DNA of 60,471 nt from NCBI RefSeq assembly GCF_049445995.1, contig NZ_JBMSDZ010000020.1:1-60471 (forward strand), written 5' to 3'. This document shows positions 52,985 through 60,471 of this stretch, piece by piece. Source of the DNA: Dyella_A sp049445995. GTDB taxonomy: Bacteria; Pseudomonadota; Gammaproteobacteria; Xanthomonadales; Rhodanobacteraceae. How positions within the stretch are numbered: the stretch's first letter is position 1; every line of letters starts with the position of its first letter. Below the pieces are notes generated by a model, which was not told the DNA's origin, made no database searches, and was given only the letters and a program-made list of their open reading frames with translations. The position numbers and the translations under genes were made by a program.

Positions 52985-53881
52985 CTATTTTTGGGCGAGC
53001 TTCAGGATCACCTCGGCCTGGCTTTTCAGGCTGTCCGCCTCGCCGTCTGAAAGGTCGCTGGTCTTGCCGCCACTCACCACCTGCCTGAGCACCGGCTTGC
53101 CGTCCACATCCCAGCTCACGCGCTCGATGGCATTCGGCTTGGCGTCCTTGCTGGACTTCTTCTGCTGCACGGCGACCCATGCCTTGCCGGCCTTGTAGGC
53201 GTAATCGGTCTCGGTGAAACCCTTGTCGCCGTAATCGACCTGCTCGCGGATGAACTGCACCTGTCCGTCCTTGCGGAACACCTGCCAGCCGCGCGACGCG
53301 TCCTTCTCCAGCTTGGTGCCGGACTTGATCTTCATGCCGCCGATCTGTTTCTTCAGATCCTCGAACGCGGCCAGATCCTTCTCCGCCGGGGTCTGCCGGG
53401 CCACCAACTGGATGCTGACCTGGTTGCTGGCACCCTTGGTCAGCACCGGCGCCTGCAGCGGCATCTCGTAGGTGCGATCGCCATCGACCAGGTTGGCCTT
53501 GACCACGTAGAGGTCGTTCGGGTTCACGTCGGTCGGGTTGAACTCCAGCTCGAAGCTGACCGGGAACGGCCCCACCGGTGAGATCGTCTTGGTGGCCAGC
53601 GGCGCGCGCGCGGCAGCCGGGGCAGCGGCCCCCTCCGCGGCGGCACCGGCCGAAGCGGCGGACACGTCCACCAGACTGATTTCCAGCTTGGCCTGCGGCG
53701 ACAGCTGGGTCGGTTCGCGCAGGGTGATCTGGCCGGCCACCGTGTTGCCGGCCTGGGGCGCGGCGGTCGCGGCGGCGCCCTCATCGGCCTTGCTCGGCGC
53801 CTGCTGGGAGGAAGAAGAACTGTTGCAGCCGGACATCGCCAGCGCAGCCACCGAAACCAGCGACCAAATTGCCTTGCGCAT
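52985..53881 (-). CDS. Lipoprotein with YbaY/YscW-like domain
   Basis: The 298-residue protein has a lipoprotein signal (lipobox LAMSGC, C19). A Ser/Gln/Ala-rich linker follows, then a beta domain starting at VAGQITLREPTQLSPQAKLEISLVDVS (written here as adjoining segments VAGQITLREPTQLSP and AKLEISLVDVS, about residues 48-73). This is the pattern of YbaY-like proteins (Pfam YscW). An Ala-rich insertion splits the domain near residues 75-95. The C-terminal half (about 165-298) looks like a separate domain unknown to me. The family's role in the envelope is not established. Confidence 0.72.
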   Translation of the reverse strand: MRKAIWSLVSVAALAMSGCNSSSSSQQAPSKADEGAAATAAPQAGNTVAGQITLREPTQLSPQAKLEISLVDVSAASAGAAAEGAAAPAAARAPLATKTISPVGPFPVSFELEFNPTDVNPNDLYVVKANLVDGDRTYEMPLQAPVLTKGASNQVSIQLVARQTPAEKDLAAFEDLKKQIGGMKIKSGTKLEKDASRGWQVFRKDGQVQFIREQVDYGDKGFTETDYAYKAGKAWVAVQQKKSSKDAKPNAIERVSWDVDGKPVLRQVVSGGKTSDLSDGEADSLKSQAEVILKLAQK

Positions 53882-54208
53882 CGTGAAACCTCATCGAACG
53901 ATCTTTAACGGGCACGAACCTCGCCTGACGCCGACGCGCCACGCAAAGCACCGCGGGGGAGAGGGTCAAGCTTAGCCGATAAAGGATGAAGGGGAAAAGT
54001 CAAGCGTGCAGTCAAGCGAGCCGTCGTCGAGCAAGCCGTCGCACACTGCCCCATGCCTGCCGCGGTGCTTCGGTGCAACCCTACTGGGCGAAAGATTCAC
54101 GACACTTTGTCCCGGCTATGGTCGGCCGTCAGGTAGTGTTTCCTATCCCCCGTTGCCGCGGCATGCGCCCGGATCGCGCTTGGCGGCACCCTCGTTCCAG
54201 GCACATCC
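53882..54208. other. 327-base divergent intergenic region
   Basis: It separates the lipoprotein gene (minus) from the XRE regulator gene (plus) and must hold both promoters. GGCTATGGT at 54113-54121 resembles a -10 box for the plus strand. A short GGGGGAGAGGG (about 53955-53965) recalls half of the common repeat family. No gene is seen. Confidence 0.45.
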
Positions 54209-54823
54209 ATGAATTCTCGCCAGCACCTCCTCCCGCCTCAAACCACCCAATCCCGGCTTGCGTCGATCGACCCCACCGCCACCCATGCGGCGACCAGCGC
54301 TTCCAACAGCTTCGCCGAGCGCATCCGGTTGCTGATCCAGCGCGTGGGCAGCGCCACCGAGATCGCCCGTATGTGCGGTTTTTCCGAAGGTGTGGTGCGC
54401 AGTTGGCGCGACGGCAACAGCGATCCGTCGCGGGCGCGATGCGTCACCCTGGCCCGCACGCTGGGGATCTCGCTGGTCTGGCTGGTGGCCGGCGAAGGCG
54501 CGATCCAGGCGGAACCGCGCACCGGCGAGGCGCGGACGATCGGTGAGTCGCGCGAGAACCGTGGACGCGACGGCCTTTCCACGCCGCTGGATGACGCACC
54601 GATGGCCCAGGTGGTCGACGAGCAGCGGCTGGAGGCGGCACGCGCCATCCTGCGCACGGACCTGTCGCTGTCCGGCAGCGAGCTCGACGACGCGGAGCAC
54701 GAGCGCCTGCTTGGCGAGCTGTACGAAATCGTGGGGCCGGGCGGCACCCAGATCGACGCTAGTGCCCTGCTCGCATTCCAGCAGCGACTGGCGCTGCGCC
54801 TGCGGTGCGACGAGATCGCCTGA
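54209..54823 (+). CDS. XRE/CI-type helix-turn-helix regulator
   Basis: The 204-residue protein has a Cro/CI-like DNA-binding domain at about residues 35-95 (FAERIRLLIQRVGSATEIAR, then GFSEGVVRSWRDGNSDPSR, and LGISLVWLVAGEG), the form called Phage_CI_repr in bacterial chromosomal regulators. There is no S24 peptidase domain; the C-terminal 100 residues are acidic and helical and not recognised. The first 33 residues are Thr/Ser-rich. A chromosomal regulator is more likely than a prophage repressor because no phage genes are nearby. The gene converges on glyS, with about 50 bases between stops. Confidence 0.8.
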   Translation: MNSRQHLLPPQTTQSRLASIDPTATHAATSASNSFAERIRLLIQRVGSATEIARMCGFSEGVVRSWRDGNSDPSRARCVTLARTLGISLVWLVAGEGAIQAEPRTGEARTIGESRENRGRDGLSTPLDDAPMAQVVDEQRLEAARAILRTDLSLSGSELDDAEHERLLGELYEIVGPGGTQIDASALLAFQQRLALRLRCDEIA

Positions 54824-54874
54824 CGGCGCCAAAACACGCGGCCGGCAGCGGACGCACCGGCGTTGGCTGACCGC

Positions 54875-57018
54875 TTACAGCAGGGCGATATCGGCCACCG
54901 CGCTGAACTGGTCCTTGAGCTTCGCCAACAGGGCGAGTCGATTGGCGCGCACGGCCACGTCGTCCGTGTTGACCAGCACCGAATCGAAGAACGCATCCAC
55001 CGGCGCCTGCAACTGCGCCAGACGCTCCAGCACGCGGCCGTAGTCGCGCCCGGCCCAGGGGCCGGCATTGTCCCGGTCGGCGGCGGCCAGCGCTTCGGCA
55101 AGGGCGTGCTCGGCGGGCAGTTCGAAGCGGGCGGCGTCCACCGCGGTGGGCACGACCCCCGCGCCGGATTCCTCGGCCTGCTTGCGCAGCAGATTGGCCA
55201 CGCGTTTGTTCGCCGCCGCGAGGCTGGTCGCCTCCGGGCGGCGCGAGAAGTCGGCCACCGCGCGCAGGCGGCGGTCGAAGTCGGCCAGGCTGGTCGGCGC
55301 CACGGCCAGTACCGCTTCGAACGATTGGCCGTCGAAGCCCCGCTCGGCGTAGTAGCCGCGCAGGCGATCGAGCACGAACTCGTGCAACTCGCGCTGCAGC
55401 GCGGCGCGCCGCACGCCGGCATCGAACGCGCCGGCCTGGCCGTCCTTGCCCGGCTTGATGCCCGCCTGCAGCGCTGCCTCGGGCAGCAGCTCCAGCGCCT
55501 CGGCAAACGCCGCCTGCAGATCGAGTTCGAGGCCCGCCTCCACCAGCGTGCGCGCCAGGCCCAGCGCGGTGCGACGCAGGGCGAACGGGTCCTTGCTGCC
55601 GGTGGGCTTGAGACCCACGGCAAAAATGCCGGCCAGCGTGTCCAGCCGCTCGGCGACCGCCACCACCTGACCCACCGCGTCGGCGGCGATCGCGTCGCCG
55701 GCGAAACGCGGCCGGTAGAAGCTGTCCAAGGCGTCGGCGACGGCCGCGGGTTCGCCCTGGCGGCTGGCGTAGTAGCGACCCATCACGCCCTGCAGCTCGG
55801 GGAACTCGCCGACCATGCGGGTCAGCAGGTCGCACTTGGCCAGGCTGGCGGCGCGCGTCGCCGCGCCGGCGTCCACGCCCACGCGGCTGGCAATCACGCG
55901 CGACAGCTCGGCCACGCGCACGGTCTTGTCCCACAGGCTGCCCAGCGACTGCTGGTAGGTGACATTCTTCAGCGCCTCCTGATAACCCGCCAGCGGCGTT
56001 TTCAGATCCTCGTCCCAGAAGAACTTGGCATCGGCGAAGCGGGGACGGATCACCCGCTCGTAACCCTTGCGGATCTCGGACGGATCCTTCGACTCGATGT
56101 TGGCGATGCCGATGAAGTGCTCGGTGAGCCGGCCGTCGGCATCGAAAACGGGCACGAACTTCTGGTTCGCCTCCATGGTGGTGACCAGCGCCTCCGGCGG
56201 CACCGCGAGAAACTCGCGCTCGAAGGTGCAGGCGATCGCCACCGGCCATTCGGTGAGGTTGGCGATCTCGTCCAGCAGCGCGCCGTCCAGGCGCGGCGTG
56301 CCGCCGATCTCGGCGGCGACGCGGGCGACTTCGTCGCGGATGCGATCGCGGCGGGCGGCCGGATCGGCGATCACCTTGGCGGCGAGCAGCGCGTCTTCCC
56401 AGCTGTCGGCGTCCACCACGTGGATCGGCTGCGGACGCATGAAGCGGTGGCCGCGCGACTTGCGTCCGCTGGTCAGGCCCATCACCTCGCCATCGACGAT
56501 CTCCGACCCGTGCAGCATCACCAGCCAGTGCACCGGGCGCACGAAGCTGTAGTCGTGTCCGGCCCAACGCATCGGCTTGGGGATCGGCAGCGCCTTGAGT
56601 GCCTCGGCGACGATCTCCGGCAACAGCGCGGCCACCGACCGGCCCGGCTTCACCGAGCGGTAGACGAACCACGCGCCCTTGTCGGTTTGCAGCTTCTCCA
56701 GCGCATCCACGCTGACCCCGCAGGACTGCGCGAAGCCGACCAGCGCCTTGGCCGGTTGGCCGTTCGCGTCCACGCCGGCGCTCACCGCCGGACCGCGGCG
56801 TTCGATGGTCTGCTCGGGCTGGGCCTGGGCGACGCCCGGGATATGGACGGCCAGACGCCGCGGCGTGGCGAAGGTGCGCGCGGCATCGAGGCCGGCGTCG
56901 ATGCCGCGCCGGGCCAGCCCGTCGCAGATGCCGCTCGCGAACGCGGCAGCCAGTTCGTCCAGCGCCCTGGGCGGCAGCTCTTCCGTGCCCAGCTCGATCA
57001 ACAGCGACTTGGCGGCGC

Positions 57019-57022
<4 letters not shown>
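54875..57022 (-). CDS. glyS: Glycyl-tRNA synthetase beta subunit
   Basis: The 715-residue subunit supports tRNA binding and aminoacylation by the alpha2-beta2 enzyme. The N-terminal LLIELGTEELPPRALDELAAAF (about 7-28), TPRRLAV, PKPMRWAGHDYSFVRPVHWL and NQKFVPVFDADGRLTEHF are typical; the C-terminal anticodon-binding region ends in LLAKLKDQFSAVADIALL. The start overlaps the glyQ stop by four bases (ATGA on the minus strand). The Ala/Arg-rich middle is usual for high-GC homologues. I see no anomaly. Confidence 0.97.
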
Positions 57023-57927
<905 letters not shown>

Positions 57928-57958
57928 GGCTTTCCGTGACCTGGGAATAAAGCGCGTT

Positions 57959-57964
57959 AGTATA
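57959..57964 (-). promoter_or_regulatory. -10 box of the glyQ-glyS operon
   Basis: On the minus strand, TATACT (five of six) lies 32 bases before the glyQ ATG, giving a leader of about 25 bases. The -35 region is weak. An overlapping TAGTAT on the plus strand may serve the divergent ATPase gene. Confidence 0.5.
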
Positions 57965-58026
57965 GCCGCGACCGCATGGCAGCTCGCTTTTCACGCCATG
58001 CCGAACGTCTGGAGCATCCCCCGTTC

Positions 58027-59868
<1,842 letters not shown>

Positions 59869-60013
59869 CGTTCCGACATCGTCCGGTGGCATCATTCCAG
59901 ATCGGCAGCGAATCAAACCGGATACTTGCGTCGCCAGCCATCGAAGACAGCCATCGAACCCGCGGTCACCGGATACGAACTTCGGGGCGCCGAAGTTCTG
60001 CATGGCGCCCCAC

Positions 60014-60039
60014 AAAAAACCCCCTCTTGTGGAGGGGGT
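60014..60039 (-). terminator. Terminator of the rRNA operon
   Basis: On the minus strand, ACCCCCTC-CACAA-GAGGGGGT is followed by six T residues. It lies 17 bases beyond the 5S gene. Confidence 0.9.
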
Positions 60040-60055
60040 GATTGGTGTATGAGGT

Positions 60056-60170
60056 CCCTGGCGGTGACCTACTCTTGCATGCGGAAGCACACTACCATCG
60101 GCGCAGCTGCGTTTCACTTCCGAGTTCGGGATGGGATCGGGTGGGACCACAGCGCTATAGCCGCCAGGGA
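60056..60170 (-). rRNA. rrf: 5S ribosomal RNA
   Basis: Read on the minus strand, the segment begins TCCCTGGCGGCTATAGCGCT and contains GGTGGGACCAC/GTGGTCCCACC-type helix sequence, CCGAACTCGGAAGTGAAACG and GATGGTAGTGTG, then closes with CACCGCCAGGGA pairing with the start. This is the complete 5S rRNA, about 115 bases; ends are set from the terminal helix and may be off by a few bases. It follows 23S in the same transcript after a spacer of about 200 bases (60171-60367) in which I see no tRNA. Confidence 0.95.
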
Positions 60171-60367
60171 AAGGGGTTGAAGCGGCGCACTGCGCCGAGC
60201 TTCAATGGGGTTTGAAGACCTTTTGAAGAGTCCGCCATGGATGGCGGTCTTTGCTCTTCGCGACAAGGACTTCGCGTCAAAGCATGGGGTAAACGAGTGA
60301 CAAGCGATTTGGGGCGAAGCGTGTTTCGAGATGCGTTGCTGAAGCACAGCGAAGCGTCTTGGGGTTA

Positions 60368-60471
60368 TATGGTCAAGCCGCACGGCGCATTAGTACGCGT
60401 AAGCTCAATGCATTGCTGCACGTCCACATCGCGCCTATCAACCACCTGGTCTTGATGGTGCCTTGAGGAGA
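60368..60471 (-). rRNA. rrl: 23S ribosomal RNA, 3' end only
   Basis: The minus strand reads ...AAGACCAGGTGGTTGATAGG near the window edge, then GCATTGAGCTTACGCGTACT, AATGCGCCGTGCGGCTTGAC. This is the conserved 3' terminal region of 23S rRNA, including the strand that pairs with the 5' end. The gene continues beyond the window. The 3' end near 60368 is approximate. Confidence 0.93.

Noticed and set aside
50979..53180. A 733-codon minus-strand frame antisense to the autotransporter gene
   Set aside because: It crosses the strong terminator at 52900 and the end of the lipoprotein gene, and the product has no domain pattern.
54209..54823. A prophage remnant suggested by the CI-like regulator
   Set aside because: No integrase, structural or lysis genes and no attachment repeats are nearby; such regulators are common in chromosomes.
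60114..60383. An 89-codon minus-strand frame between 23S and 5S
   Set aside because: It covers 5S rRNA and the rRNA spacer; it is not a protein gene.

Overview
The window is GC-rich throughout. Codon use, short 4-base gene overlaps, a FecI/FecR/TonB-receptor set, several families of hairpin intergenic repeats, and a biotin operon that carries bioH and bioC together suggest a gammaproteobacterium of the Xanthomonadales, probably Rhodanobacteraceae (inference; the partial 23S end and 5S at the right edge could test it).

Layout. 0.2-4.7 kb: an ECF sigma factor, its FecR-type regulator and a TonB receptor with an N-terminal signalling domain. 4.7-8.7 kb: the threonine operon (homoserine dehydrogenase, thrB, thrC) behind a Thr/Ile-rich leader peptide. 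8.7-10.9 kb: a second TonB receptor. 11.3-25.2 kb: a ten-gene branched-chain operon, leuA-ilvE-leuC-leuD-leuB-ilvD-ilvC-ilvB-ilvM-ilvA, behind a Leu/Val/Ile leader peptide and a classic attenuator. 25.3-26.8 kb: ubiA and a YkvA-like protein. 26.8-32.3 kb: comF (minus) and the biotin genes bioB-bioF-(broken trhO)-bioH-bioC. 32.4-33.5 kb: an MT-A70 adenine methyltransferase with an apparent restriction-enzyme remnant, AT-richer than its surroundings. 33.6-36.0 kb: a short-chain dehydrogenase coupled to trehalase. 36.1-42.1 kb: an exported-protein pair, tag, a fatty-acid-hydroxylase-type membrane enzyme, a PLP dehydratase and an aldose epimerase. 42.2-54.8 kb: pepN, a small conserved protein, a structured intergenic region, mnmG, an RDD protein, tex, an autotransporter esterase, a lipoprotein and an XRE regulator. 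54.9-60.5 kb: glyS/glyQ, a GspE-type ATPase, and the 3' end of an rRNA operon (23S end, 5S, terminator) on the minus strand.

How the genes work together. The threonine operon makes threonine; ilvA at the end of the branched-chain operon deaminates it, and ilvB/M, ilvC, ilvD and ilvE then make isoleucine and valine in parallel while leuA-D make leucine. Both operons appear to be controlled by leader-peptide attenuation. In both, the leader's ATG lies 6-7 bases after a plausible -10 box, so the leader messages may be leaderless. Where genes of these operons do not overlap, the spaces are mostly filled with palindromic repeats.

Most notable irregularities: a tRNA-hydroxylase (trhO) gene that has lost its catalytic rhodanese domain by what looks like an in-frame deletion; a bioF whose first codons lie in a repeat element; an adenine methyltransferase fused to a C-terminal helix-turn-helix with two RGATCY sites in its leader; a (TC)8 tract against the start of tag; and a strongly structured, terminator-ended intergenic region upstream of mnmG that could encode a small RNA. 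I see no CRISPR array, complete insertion sequence, prophage or tRNA gene.
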